The notes beneath the pieces are model-generated. The model did not search any database. It was not told the origin of the DNA and worked only from the letters and a program-made list of their open reading frames with translations. A program made the translations under genes and the position numbers. Positions 53,868 through 62,906 of a stretch of DNA of 64,000 nt are shown piece by piece. The stretch spans positions 186,001 to 250,000 of the forward strand of contig NZ_JACLBZ010000008.1 in NCBI RefSeq assembly GCF_019748715.1, in the 5' to 3' direction. Source of the DNA: Sporosarcina aquimarina. Lineage in GTDB: Bacteria > Bacillota > Bacilli > Bacillales_A > Planococcaceae. Each line of letters begins with the position of its first letter. Position 1 is the first letter of the stretch.

Positions 53868-56273
53868 ATGTGGTGGGGTGTTGGGGTAAGTGCGATTAAC
53901 GATACTACAATCGCTAGTAACAAATCAACTGAATTAGAGTTTCTTGTAAATGGTACTGATAAAGTTACTGCTACAGAATTCGCTGAAAAGTATGAAGGCT
54001 ACTCTGTGACATTCCTTTACAATAAATCAGGAGCTGCTTACGGTGCAAATGGTACTGTAAATGTGGCAACAGCGGGCACGTTTAAGTATGCTGTACAAGT
54101 TACTGATCCAGAAGGAAACAAAATCCCAGAAGCGCCACTTGCTAAAGATTTCGCTGAAGTGAAAGTAGTAGATGCTACGGATGCTGTTAAAGTATCTGAG
54201 GTAGCACTTTACGATCAAAATGGCGATAAGTGGGAAAACAACTCTGTGCTAGAGTCTGACAACATCACTATTGATGCTTCAGTATTCGAAAATGCTTTAG
54301 GGCAGAAAAACACTGATAAAGATGCAGCAGGAAACCCGATTGCTATCACTTCACCAACTGTAAAGACTGCGGTATCCAGTGATCCGACTGTTGCGTATTA
54401 TGAAAACGGTACAATCAAAGTTCTAAAAGACGGTACTGTAACATTTACAGTATCATTTGTTGATTTAGAAGACACAGCTATTGTTACAGTAAATGCAAAA
54501 AAAGAACAAAAAGCAACAAGTATTGACGCGAAAGCTCAAACAGTTAAAGCTGCTGAAGCTCAAAACCTAGTATTTAAAGTTCTTGATCAAGACGGAGAAG
54601 TATTGCGTGATGCTTCTAAACAGGTTTTCTATACAGTTACTAAAAAAGGTGAAAATGAAGCAACAAGTGCTGTAGCTACAACAGCTACAAATGGTGAAGT
54701 TACTCTATCTCAGACATTAGCTGAAGGTGAATATACAGTAAATGTTTATGATAAAGCAACTAAAGATAAGAAGTTTGGTACATTTACAGTTAAAGCTGTT
54801 GATATCCAAGATTCAGAGATTGACAAATATACGCTTTCATTTGCTAATGAAGAAGAGACTAAACTTGATCTTAATACACTATTGGATCCTGCCAAAAACT
54901 CATTAAACATTGAAGCTAAAGCATTTATCGATTCTATCGAAGTTCCTTTATCAGGTGACTTGGTAGCGAAATCTTCTAACGAAGATGTTGCTACAGTAGA
55001 TGCGGATGCACTTAATGCTGGTGAGTTTACAGTAACTGCTGGTACTGAAACGGGTACAGCAACAATTACTCTTTATACTAAAGAGGAAGCATTATTAACT
55101 CCAGTTGCAACTCTTGATGTGACAGTTGAAAATACATCACCTCAAGTTTCAACACTTACTTTGAAAAAAGATACTAAAGTTGATGCTAAAGCAGCTGACG
55201 AAAAACAAGCAGTGGTTGACGCAGTAAAAGAAGATTTAGTAAAAGAACAAATTGAATCAGTAACAAAAGTTGCTGCGAATGGTGTAGTAATCGTTAAAAT
55301 TGCTAATGAATTCGGTGGTCAAGAATTTGTTTTAGATGCTAAGTTTGATGATGTAACTCTTGATACTGCTGTAATTACTGTTCTTCCAATTAAGAATGTA
55401 GATGCAGTTGATGCAAGTGTAGTAACAGTAGGAGAATCAACATTCACATTTGGTACTGAATACACAAATGCTGATACACTTGTAACAGCAATCAATGGAG
55501 CAGGGCTTGGTGTAACAGCAGAAAATGTCGAAGGCACAGTAACAGTTAAAGCTGATGCTACAGGCGTTGCTGGTAACTCTATTGTATTAAATGAAGGTAC
55601 TTTAGCTGGTGGTGCTGATTTAGTGCCAGCAGTTGATGCAAGTGAAGTAACAGTAGCTAATGAAACATTTACTTTCGATTCAGCGGCTACAGAATTAGAT
55701 GCAAATAAATATTCAGGTGCAGATGATCTAGTTGCAAAGATTATTGCTAAGAATTTAGGTGTAACTGCATCAAACTTAGAAGGTACAGTAACAGTTACAG
55801 CTGATGAAGTAGGTGCTAGCGGCAATGCTATCGTATTGAATGAAGGCACTTTATCTGGTGGCGATGATAGTAATAAGGCATCAGGTACATTAGATATTAC
55901 AGAATTCTCAACGGCAGCAGAAGAAGAGGTTGCAGCTAAAGCAGCAACAGGTGCATTTAATATTGGAGACTTCTCAACAGAAGAAGTAACTGCAGTTACT
56001 CCAGTAGACGGAGAACTTGTACTTACTTTCTCTGATGCTGTAACTGTTGAAGCAGGTGCAGAATTAACTCTAACTGTTGATGCTACTGCTGTAACAGCAA
56101 CTGTTGCATCTGTATCTGAAGGTAAAACTGAAGTTAATTTAACAATTGATTCTGAGAATGCTGACGTCGTAACAGACACAGCAACTATTGAAAACGTTAC
56201 TGGCTTAACAGCTGCTAACGGATCAGCAGTAGTTGTGAAAGACGTTGTAATCTCACAACAACTTGCTCAATAA
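53868..56273 (+). pseudogene. S-layer protein segment without N-terminus (silent cassette candidate)
   Basis: An 801-codon frame encoding only the C-terminal beta-domain part of a large S-layer protein: Ig-like/Big_2 modules (e.g. ATSIDAKAQTVKAAEAQNLV), two tandem 75-residue repeats, and an end VVVKDVVISQQLAQ. There is no signal peptide, no SLH domain, no ribosome site before the first ATG and no promoter visible. Homology begins around codon 8 (SAINDTTIASNKSTELEFLV), just inside the recombinase junction. Low in Cys, highly Val/Thr/Ala rich, strongly biased codons, and the frame is perfectly open, so it has been kept by selection or by recent exchange with an expressed copy. A strong terminator follows. 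Confidence 0.8.
55407..55870 (+). repeat. Two tandem 75-residue repeats inside the S-layer segment
   Basis: Units begin at 55407 and 55632, 225 bases apart, each with V-D-A-S-x-V-T-V-x-x-x-T-F-T-F, LGVTA, EGTVTV and IVLNEGTL blocks. The pattern resembles flagellin-hook-type surface modules. Such repeats allow recombination between variants. Confidence 0.8.
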
Positions 56274-56338
56274 AACTAAACGAAACGTTACTTCATAAAC
56301 TATTTTAATCTATTAATATAGTGAAAGAAGTGGACAAG

Positions 56339-56400
56339 ACACCTTATGTGATCGCATACGAATTAAATTTTGTATTGTAAATTACATAGGGTGTTTTTTC
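56339..56400 (+). terminator. Strong terminator after the S-layer segment
   Basis: A 14-bp stem (56339-56352 with 56381-56394) with two G-U pairs, followed by TTTTTT. The 28-base loop is AT-rich. Confidence 0.85.
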
Positions 56401-56454
56401 TAACTGTTACTTCTAATTAGTGGGTGTAATTCCTACTCCTAACAACGGCCTTTT

Positions 56455-56955
56455 GTTATGTGCCTAATCCTCCTGCATCCAGTGAGAGTCTAACAACTCG
56501 AAGGGATGAAGTCAGGTGAAGTCGTACTCATAGAATGAGGCGGGGCTTCTTAAAAGGTGACTATGGTCAGGCAGACGAATCCATGTAGGCAGGGTGAGGT
56601 AGTGAATGCTAAGACATAAGCTAGCAGGTTAGCATTCATCCTTATGTATGAGATAACATAATGGCGATTGGAACAATTCAGGCTGTTAAACCATTCGTTC
56701 TCATTCCTGGATAGTGGAGGCCTACGGTCATCAAAACAAGGGATAGAAGTAATGGAACGTTTGAAGTCTTGCTAGAAGAGGTGTGTTAGCACCAATGAAG
56801 CTAGTAGGATGGCAGCGGGTTCGTAGTAGTGTAGATCGCTAGCCGTTTGTACTTGCATGGTAACAGGCAAGGAGGAGAAAACTAGCAGAAGCGAAGGAAC
56901 CCAGTCAGTGGTAGTTTCTAATATGACTTATTTCCCCAAAATGAGTTAAGAGATA
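56455..56955 (+). mobile_element. Group II intron 5' fragment
   Basis: About 500 bases of non-coding, structured, GC-moderate sequence with group II intron style pieces: TGAAGTCAGGTGAAGTCGTA, CTTAAAAGGTGACTATGGTC, CGGGTTCGTAGTAGTGTAGA and GCATGGTAACAGGCAAGGAG. These resemble the domain I-IV leader of bacterial introns such as Ll.LtrB. The 5' boundary may be the GTGCCTAATCC at 56459. The reverse transcriptase and domains V-VI are missing, replaced by the transposase segment downstream, so it is dead. Confidence 0.6.
56857..56949 (+). pseudogene. Truncated start of the intron-encoded reverse transcriptase
   Basis: A 30-codon frame beginning MVTGKEEKTSRSEGTQSVVV, in the position and with the style of an intron maturase N-terminus, then stopping after PKMS. 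Nothing of the RT domain follows. Confidence 0.45.
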
Positions 56956-56959
56956 AACG

Positions 56960-57025
56960 GTTGTCGCCTTCAAAAAGTCCATCCGGACAGAAATCGTTAT
57001 GATTTCTCGGGATGGCTTTTTCTAT
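56960..57025. terminator. Terminator-type hairpin
   Basis: AAAAAGTCCATCC / GGGATGGCTTTTT with an inner AGAAATC / GATTTCT helix. Same AAGTCCATCC arms as the repeats at 51031, 51884 and 52608, so it is probably a dispersed element. Confidence 0.6.
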
Positions 57026-57154
57026 TCAGCTAGATTTTAGGACTTTCACTATGCAATTTAAGAGAAAAAGAGGTCGGAAATTGGGGGAATAAATAGTTAG
57101 GTATGCCAAATAAGCCTTTTCACAAGGCTTTTTAAAAATATTCAACTGAACTGG

Positions 57155-58255
57155 TTAAGCTGCTTTCTTGTATGTATGGAAGAGACCATTTAACACCGGA
57201 GTTGCTTCCAATACGGTATCTTTTGCCGAAGTCGGAAGGTAAGACGGTGATGGGATTGGTGTCTTGCCGTTGATCCCTTGATGCGTCCGGTGCGTGTTGT
57301 AATAGCTCTTGATGTATTCCGTAAGAAGACCGCGTAGATGTCGCTCGTTCAGTGGGATTACATGGTCTACCAACTCTCTTTTAATTGTACCGATTACCCT
57401 TTCGGCGTATGCGTTTTGCCACGGTGATCGATAAGCAGTTTTCTTTGGCGTAATGTCTGATGACTGTAAGAAGGCTTGAAATGCACTGGAACAGAAAATC
57501 GGGTCATTATCATGAATCAAGTATTTTGGGACTTTGCCATAAGGCGTTGCATTTCGGAATTGCTGGATGGTCCACTCCGCCGTCGGATTGGCCGTGACAC
57601 CAAAATGAACAATTTTCCGAGTTTCATGATGAATGATCACCAAGACATGAAGTACGTTAAAAGTCAGTGTCGGAATCGTAAAGAAATCAGTTGCCCACAT
57701 TTCTTCCTGGTGGTTTTGCAAGAACGTCTTCCAAGACTGAATCTGTTTTTCGGAAGGCGGCTTCCGTGTGCTTGGCAGATACTTGGCAATCGTGTTTGGA
57801 GCCGGCGGCTGATCAACGCCAAGTATCCGGATTTTTTCATGAATTTTCTCTGGTGATAATAATGGATTTTCCTTATGTACACGCTTAATCAGCTGGATGG
57901 TCTTGCTAGAAATCTTCGGTCTTCCTAGTTTTTTTGATTTTTTCTTCCAATAGAATTTGAAAGCTGTCCGATGCCACCGAATAACTGTGTCGGGTTTTAC
58001 CATCGCCAATGAGTCCTTCCAGTTTTCCAAGTGTTTAGACAGGAGCACCCACAGTTGACGAAAGGCTGGTGTCGGACGTGGTGTAGGGATTTTTTCTTTT
58101 TCAAAGCGGCAGACATAAGATGCGAGTTGGCTCCTCAATGCGATAATTTCTAAATTGGCTGCATGCCGGGTCAGAAATTCATTTTTCAAATAGGAAACCA
58201 AATAACCTAGCCACTCTTTACCATAATCGTACAGTGATCGTAGAAATGACAACAT
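57155..58255 (-). mobile_element. DDE transposase (integrase core, rve)
   Basis: 366 residues. N-terminal HTH with WHRTAFKFYWKKKSKKLGRP near residue 93, then a retroviral-integrase-like core: first Asp in WATDFFTIPT (near 190), second Asp in LIHDNDPIFC (near 250), Glu in YAERVIGTIKREL (near 285). All three catalytic residues are present. I recognise the family (orphan rve transposases related to IS481/IS3-type) but not a named IS. Terminal inverted repeats could not be seen. Probably the agent that interrupted the group II intron. Confidence 0.8.
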
Positions 58256-58388
58256 ACATAATCTCCCCCGAATCGTAAGATAGATTTAGCATCTATTGTA
58301 GCGAAACAAGTGGTGAGGTTCCAGCGGAGCTATAACAATCTAGATCTCTATGCTAATCTTAAAGTAGTACATAGAAGGAGCAGTTGAA

Positions 58389-58733
58389 ATGTCAAAACTC
58401 ATTTTGACTTTCGTCATCTTAACCCCTGCCGTTATATTTTTCACAGGACATCAGCTCCTGTTTTGGCTGGCCATAATTAACACAATATCTTATCTAATCA
58501 TTGGGTTAACCATCCCTAACCTAATCTCCCGTTCTTCCATGATAAAATTCAAGTCTAAAATGGAGCAGATGGAACAGGGTGGAGCAACCGATCAAGAGAT
58601 TGAAGAGGCATTTGATGGAGAAATAGTAATTGCTGATGAAGACCGTATGGCGGTGCCTCAATGGATGTACTATCTATCTCTGTTCCATATTTTTTCGGCG
58701 GTATTCCTGCTAGTTGTCGGATGGGTCTTTTAA
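58389..58733 (+). CDS. Small membrane protein, function unknown
   Basis: 114 residues with two N-terminal helices (residues 3-45), an acidic cytoplasmic stretch (60-90, EIEEAFDGEIVIADEDRM) and a C-terminal helix (IFSAVFLLVVGWVF). A good ribosome site (AGAAGGAGCAGTTGAA) precedes the ATG. Its final codons and the non-coding sequence after it reappear as a degenerate copy at 61680-61870, so this segment was duplicated. Confidence 0.65.
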   Translation: MSKLILTFVILTPAVIFFTGHQLLFWLAIINTISYLIIGLTIPNLISRSSMIKFKSKMEQMEQGGATDQEIEEAFDGEIVIADEDRMAVPQWMYYLSLFHIFSAVFLLVVGWVF

Positions 58734-59182
58734 TAAAAATGCATTGTTCAAAGGCAAATCATCGAGAAGGAGGATACGCCACGTTATTTAAGTTGCCAGT
58801 TTTCGTTTCGCAACGAACGCCAATAAAGCAACGTCCAACGATAACAACCCTCTCTATTGCAATGATTACTTCTCCTGAAAAAAAGACAAAATTAATTTAT
58901 GAATGGGATTACATGTACTGGCTCCACCAAGAGGGATGAAGACAAAAGTGTGGTAAGGTATTTTTTCCATATAATTTGGTAGCTGTGGTGGTATAAATCG
59001 TAATAGACATGGGTATCATTCTTTTAACAACATATGTAATCTGTATGAAAAGTCAATTTAAAATGACAACTTATATAGAAGAGAAAGGGAAATGCTTATA
59101 TGGCATCTGCCCTTGTCTTCCCAAGGTCTTTAGATAGGTATCCCTTACCCCATATTAATGAATGAATCTGAATTTACATCTA
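58734..59182. other. Gap with degenerate duplicated sequence
   Basis: The stretch 58740-58890 (CGCCA/ACGATAACAACCCTCTC and neighbours) is recognisably similar to 61730-61880 downstream of the second membrane-protein relic. No credible gene. Confidence 0.4.
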
Positions 59183-59506
59183 CTAAATTCTATATCTTGC
59201 ACTATCTATGGCAATAATCTCTTCTCTCATGTTTGCTCTAGAATTAAATTGGTAACTAATTAGCCGAGTGAGTTGGTCATCCTCAGTAAACATCTCATCA
59301 ATCCACATTTCCTGTCTTGTAAGGATGTTGTACTGTTCGACAACGGAGGTGTCTGGAGAAAACCATATGAGGTGAACCACGTCTTCCTCCAGACTGGAAA
59401 ATTCAGTAGCATCGTCTGCTATATAACCAACGTGGTGGTGACCAATCCAATCGTGAATCGTAGCAACGTGATGGTAGTCATCTGGTTGCAAGACTAACTT
59501 CATCAT
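59183..59506 (-). CDS. Free-standing homologue of the XRE regulator C-terminal domain
   Basis: 107 residues. MMKLVLQPDDYHHVATIHDW and DWIGHHHVGY match MMRLTLQTEHQTQSELFEQW and QWMDHYHVSY of the XRE protein at 62907, and VVHLIWFSPDTSVVEQYNIL matches FYWFSPIMSPFEKFELL. So it is a single-domain paralogue without DNA-binding part. It is cotranscribed with an unknown gene whose stop lies 8 bases upstream. It may modulate the XRE regulator by mixed dimer formation or share a ligand. Confidence 0.6.
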   Translation of the reverse strand: MMKLVLQPDDYHHVATIHDWIGHHHVGYIADDATEFSSLEEDVVHLIWFSPDTSVVEQYNILTRQEMWIDEMFTEDDQLTRLISYQFNSRANMREEIIAIDSARYRI

Positions 59507-59514
59507 CCGATCAC

Positions 59515-60063
59515 TTACTCAATATAGAAATAGACGGCACAGTCCAGATTTACACAGCCTTCAATAGAAACAGGCTCTACCAATTTAAAACCATTTGTTT
59601 GATATGTTTCCTGCCAATAAGATGAGATGTCAAGTAATTTTGTTTTTAAATCAAAAGGCTCATATTGTTTTAATGAATTCAACCAAATCCTTCTGCAAAC
59701 ATATAATAACTGGTTGCTGAGATTGTCCATGCTTTCATCGTTGAAAATTAACATTGCAGCCACTGAATCATATGTTTTATTTGGAAGATCCGAACCGTAC
59801 ATCCTAAAATAGGAATGTTCAGCGTTGTAGGATTTTTCATCTCTAAATTTTAAATGTTCTTCTTTGCTAATGCTATAGTATTCGAAAGCATTATCCACAT
59901 AGCTCTGTAATCTTTCTTTCCCCACATCTTCCAATACGTCCCCAAATTTTTCTGTAAGCAAGCTGAATAGAAAAGTCTGTAAGTGAGTAGATTCCCTTTG
60001 ATGAAATGAAGTTGGGCTTTTTGACCATCTTGGAAAGCTGGTATTCTTTGTAATAGGTTTCAT
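59515..60063 (-). CDS. Hypothetical protein
   Basis: 182 residues from ATG at 60063, after AGGAGGAATTAC. Soluble, mixed alpha/beta, with SYFRMYGSDLPNKTYDSVAA in the middle and an aromatic-rich end (LDCAVYFYIE). No family recognised. First gene of a two-gene unit with the XRE C-terminal-domain homologue. Confidence 0.6.
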   Translation of the reverse strand: MKPITKNTSFPRWSKSPTSFHQRESTHLQTFLFSLLTEKFGDVLEDVGKERLQSYVDNAFEYYSISKEEHLKFRDEKSYNAEHSYFRMYGSDLPNKTYDSVAAMLIFNDESMDNLSNQLLYVCRRIWLNSLKQYEPFDLKTKLLDISSYWQETYQTNGFKLVEPVSIEGCVNLDCAVYFYIE

Positions 60064-60224
60064 GTAATTCCTCCTCATATAAATAGTCTATTATATTTAT
60101 AATGATTACCTAAAAAGGAGGAATTTAATCAATGCTGATTTAAGGATTTCATCCGTACAGCAATCAATTACTATCCCTAAAGAAAAAGGGAAAAGAATTG
60201 AAGTATGCTATTTACTCATGACTG

Positions 60225-60523
60225 TGCCCACCACTTGTAGGCATACTTAGAAAGGCGGAAGGATGACCTTCCGTACCTGATTCTTAATCGTCGTGAAAAC
60301 GGATCACTTCCACTAAAATCTATCAACCGATGGTTTGAGGGGCTCACAAAAAGATCTTGGGTTCCATGTCAGCCCACATACACTCCGCCACTCGTATGCA
60401 GCTCATCTGGTGAAGAACGCCGCTCACCAGCCTACAAGTGTTGACCGGACATGGCCAACCGCGACAAACACATATGCGAGGCGGCACGTTCAGGAACTAG
60501 GGAGGACCAATATGATTGACTGA
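60225..60523 (+). pseudogene. Tyrosine recombinase relic
   Basis: Pieces of a XerC/D-like recombinase in more than one frame: DDLPYLILNRRENGSLPLKS then NRWFEG in one, and VSPHTLRHSYAAHLVKN and NTYARRHVQEL in the next. The HTLRHSYAAHLV block holds the His-x-x-Arg motif, but the frame is broken and the LGH block is deleted. Not functional. Confidence 0.7.
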
Positions 60524-60585
60524 ATATAACTAGCATACGCACAGAAAACGTGGCATCCATAAAAGAAAAAGGATCCTACAAGCGT

Positions 60586-61200
60586 TTAACCGCCTGCAGA
60601 ATCCTTTTTCTCCTTCAATTGGTCAATTTCTTTTAATACTCGACCTATCCATCCTGGCAAGTTACTTTCAGGTAGATGAATTTTATATTCCATTTTAAGA
60701 ATGCTGGCTGCAATGGTAGCCTGCATATAGGTATTGTCAATCAAATGTATTTCATCTGCTATCATAATTACGTTCATTAAATTACTCATTGAACGGTTTT
60801 CTCTTCGGCGTACATCTTCCTCGGGAATATTGTGTCCACCTTGCTCTACACGCTGGCGGATTCGATTAAGGTTAATCGCAATCTTTTCAACACCCAAATA
60901 ATAAACAACGATTCTAAATCCGTTTTCTTTTGCTGAACTCATTTGTTTAAGTGGCAACCGACCGGATAATGTAGTTTCCATTGAAAAGTCTTGTTTGTCT
61001 CGAATTAATTCCTCTATTAATCGAATGGCCTCCCTGCCTGCTCGGATTTCCTTGTTGGACGTATACTTCTTAGCCAGAGAGTCTGGGTCAATATTGGTTG
61101 GAATACCCTGCTTTTCAGCAATCAAGTTTCGAAAGGTGCTTTTTCCGCTTCCATTGTTCCCAGCGAAAACATACATAACCGCTTGATCTATAGAATTCAT
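60586..61200 (-). CDS. Zeta-toxin-like P-loop kinase
   Basis: 204 residues. Walker A FAGNNGSGKSTF near residue 15, then IDPDSLAKKY near 40 (Asp involved in base/phosphoacceptor positioning) and TTLSGRL near 77, all in zeta/UNAG-kinase order. Conserved RVEQGGHNIPEEDVRRR near 115 forms the arginine lid. Zeta toxins phosphorylate UDP-N-acetylglucosamine and block wall synthesis. The gene overlaps the upstream small gene by four bases (ATGA), a toxin-antitoxin arrangement. Could also be a non-toxic nucleotide or sugar kinase. Confidence 0.75.
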   Translation of the reverse strand: MNSIDQAVMYVFAGNNGSGKSTFRNLIAEKQGIPTNIDPDSLAKKYTSNKEIRAGREAIRLIEELIRDKQDFSMETTLSGRLPLKQMSSAKENGFRIVVYYLGVEKIAINLNRIRQRVEQGGHNIPEEDVRRRENRSMSNLMNVIMIADEIHLIDNTYMQATIAASILKMEYKIHLPESNLPGWIGRVLKEIDQLKEKKDSAGG

Positions 61201-61373
61201 TTTTCTTCAGTCGCTTCTTCAATGATTTCAATTTTGCCATCAGCATGCTCTTTTACCACTTGTCCGATGTTGTTCATGTATACGATATAGGAGTCGAAAA
61301 GACTTGCATCAAGACGGGCACGTGCTCCTGTGAGGCTTGCCCATTTATTTAATAAATCCACATCCATTTCCAT
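61197..61373 (-). CDS. Small partner of the zeta-like gene (putative antitoxin)
   Basis: 58 residues from ATG at 61373 (GAGGAGGGG nine bases before it). Acidic helical peptide, DVDLLNKWASLTGARARLDA then a region VVKEHADGKIEIIEE. Not similar to classical epsilon antitoxin, but position and 4-base overlap support an antitoxin role. Confidence 0.65.
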   Translation of the reverse strand: MEMDVDLLNKWASLTGARARLDASLFDSYIVYMNNIGQVVKEHADGKIEIIEEATEEK

Positions 61374-62355
61374 CAACAACCCCTCCTCCTCGATGATTAT
61401 GCAATCTCAACATTGCTTATATATAAGTATACACCACGGTCCATTTCCGTTCATTAATTTACTGTGCGAGTTAAACTGGAAATCCTAGCAGTTGTCAAGG
61501 TGCTACTGAAAAAACATCAGGAAATCAATACTCTTAGCTGTAAAGTGATGGACTAGCATTCCAGCCAAATAAAGTACTAAATCCCACTTTATTTTTTTAT
61601 CGCGACTTTCCTTATCACCATCCCCAATACATGCTGTTCTAGTTCTGGCTTAGGGTCTCCCCAATGTCCTCCACGACTTTGATTAATGGAATTTTTGCGA
61701 TATTTCTACTTGTTGTCGGTTTGGTCTTTTAACATGAATTGTTTGAGAGTAATTCATTGAGCGGCAGTTATGAATTAAATTGCCGACTTCCATTTCGCCA
61801 AGGTGTTTTCCGCCGGGAAATAAGCCAATATTAAAACACTTAGCGATGATAACCCTCTTTCATATTTCAATCGTTCGTCTCTCCAATAAAAAGTGGAGAG
61901 ACGATCTAATCCTCTCTCGCAAATGCCTCGCTTTATGTCAGAAGCTCGCCTCCCTTCCTCCTTTAATTTAAAGAGCAACTCGCTTTCATAGACAAGAGCA
62001 ATTGTCCTTTACTTCTCACCATTATCGCTCTAGGCACACATCTTCATTTCTTCTCCCATCCGCTTATTCCTTTTAAGAAAATACCTCGTTCTTGGATACC
62101 GAGCGTATAGAGAGGAAAGGAAGGCGTCGTTTTCCTTCATTAAACTTCCTCTTTTTTCGATTCCTCCCTCTCTTGAACTGCATCATCCTCTCTCCCTAAA
62201 AAAGATAAAGTCAGTTTATAAAAAGCGATGACGTTATCCGATTTGGGCCACCCTTATGGAACATACCGCCGGATAAATCCTGTATATAATTCCCTGCCAA
62301 CGATACAGAATGGACGTATGGAAAGACACGATGTCATTTGAGGAGTGAGACCAGA
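61374..62355. other. Gap with relic of a duplicated membrane-protein gene
   Basis: Around 61685-61733 the frame GIFAIFLLVVGLVF plus stop repeats the end of the protein at 58389 (HIFSAVFLLVVGWVF), and 61740-61880 resembles the sequence after that gene. A short frame on the minus strand here has no ribosome site and is not called. The remaining 450 bases (61880-62330) show a C/T-rich composition and nothing recognised. Confidence 0.5.
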
Positions 62356-62721
62356 ATGGGATACAATCAAAGAACCGGCATTGGTTACGGAAGGGGTTCA
62401 CTTTACGTCCACGGAATGAGTGGTATACAGAGTATTCAATATCAACATCAGGCCATCAGCGAATTTGCAGGAGAGCGTGGCATTTCCATTATTCAACGCT
62501 ATCAAGATGACGGAGGTTCTGGCCGGGAAGACTGTCGCCGTGTATTGCAGCGGATGTTGGTGGATGTTCAGGCGAATGACCGACCGGTGGATTATCTGTT
62601 TTTCTATTCAGTTCGAGGGTTGGCAGGTGAGCTGGAGGGCAATTTGAGTATCGTCACGGAGATTTCGGACTATATAAATATCGTATATTCGGTTTCTGAA
62701 CAATTTACGTTTCATGCGTAA
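62356..62721 (+). CDS. Serine-recombinase N-terminal-domain-like small protein
   Basis: 121 residues from ATG at 62356 (GAGGAGTGAGACCAG before it). Resolvase fold pattern: GMSGIQSIQYQHQAISEFAG stands where R-V-S-T-x-E-Q-S-I-x-x-Q is normal, followed by YQDDGGSGREDCRRVLQRML. The usual Arg before the Ser is replaced and the DNA-binding and C-terminal domains are lacking, so it is not a standard recombinase. It may be a regulatory descendant or relic; similar short proteins seem to exist in Bacillales. Confidence 0.55.
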   Translation: MGYNQRTGIGYGRGSLYVHGMSGIQSIQYQHQAISEFAGERGISIIQRYQDDGGSGREDCRRVLQRMLVDVQANDRPVDYLFFYSVRGLAGELEGNLSIVTEISDYINIVYSVSEQFTFHA

Positions 62722-62848
62722 AAAATTGAAATGTTTAAGTTCCGTTGTATAAACAGTGAGAAACCAGGCAATAGTGTGAATGAAGGTGTTGTCTGTAGGT
62801 GTGGTAAATAAAATTTACCTATTGAAGAGACGGTGGCCACGACAAAAA

Positions 62849-62873
62849 AGATACCTCACACTAGAGGTATCTT
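62849..62873 (-). terminator. Terminator of the XRE gene
   Basis: Stem AAGATACCTC / GAGGTATCTT, followed on the minus strand by TTTTTTGTCG; 34 bases after the stop codon. Confidence 0.85.
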
Positions 62874-62906
62874 GGTTCACATTATTTTGTGATTTGAGTG
62901 TGTTTA

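Noticed and set aside
55319-56179. 286-codon minus-strand frame inside the S-layer segment
   Set aside because: Produced by the biased Ala/Thr/Val codon use of the plus-strand gene; Ser/Thr/Val-rich antisense with no signal or SD.
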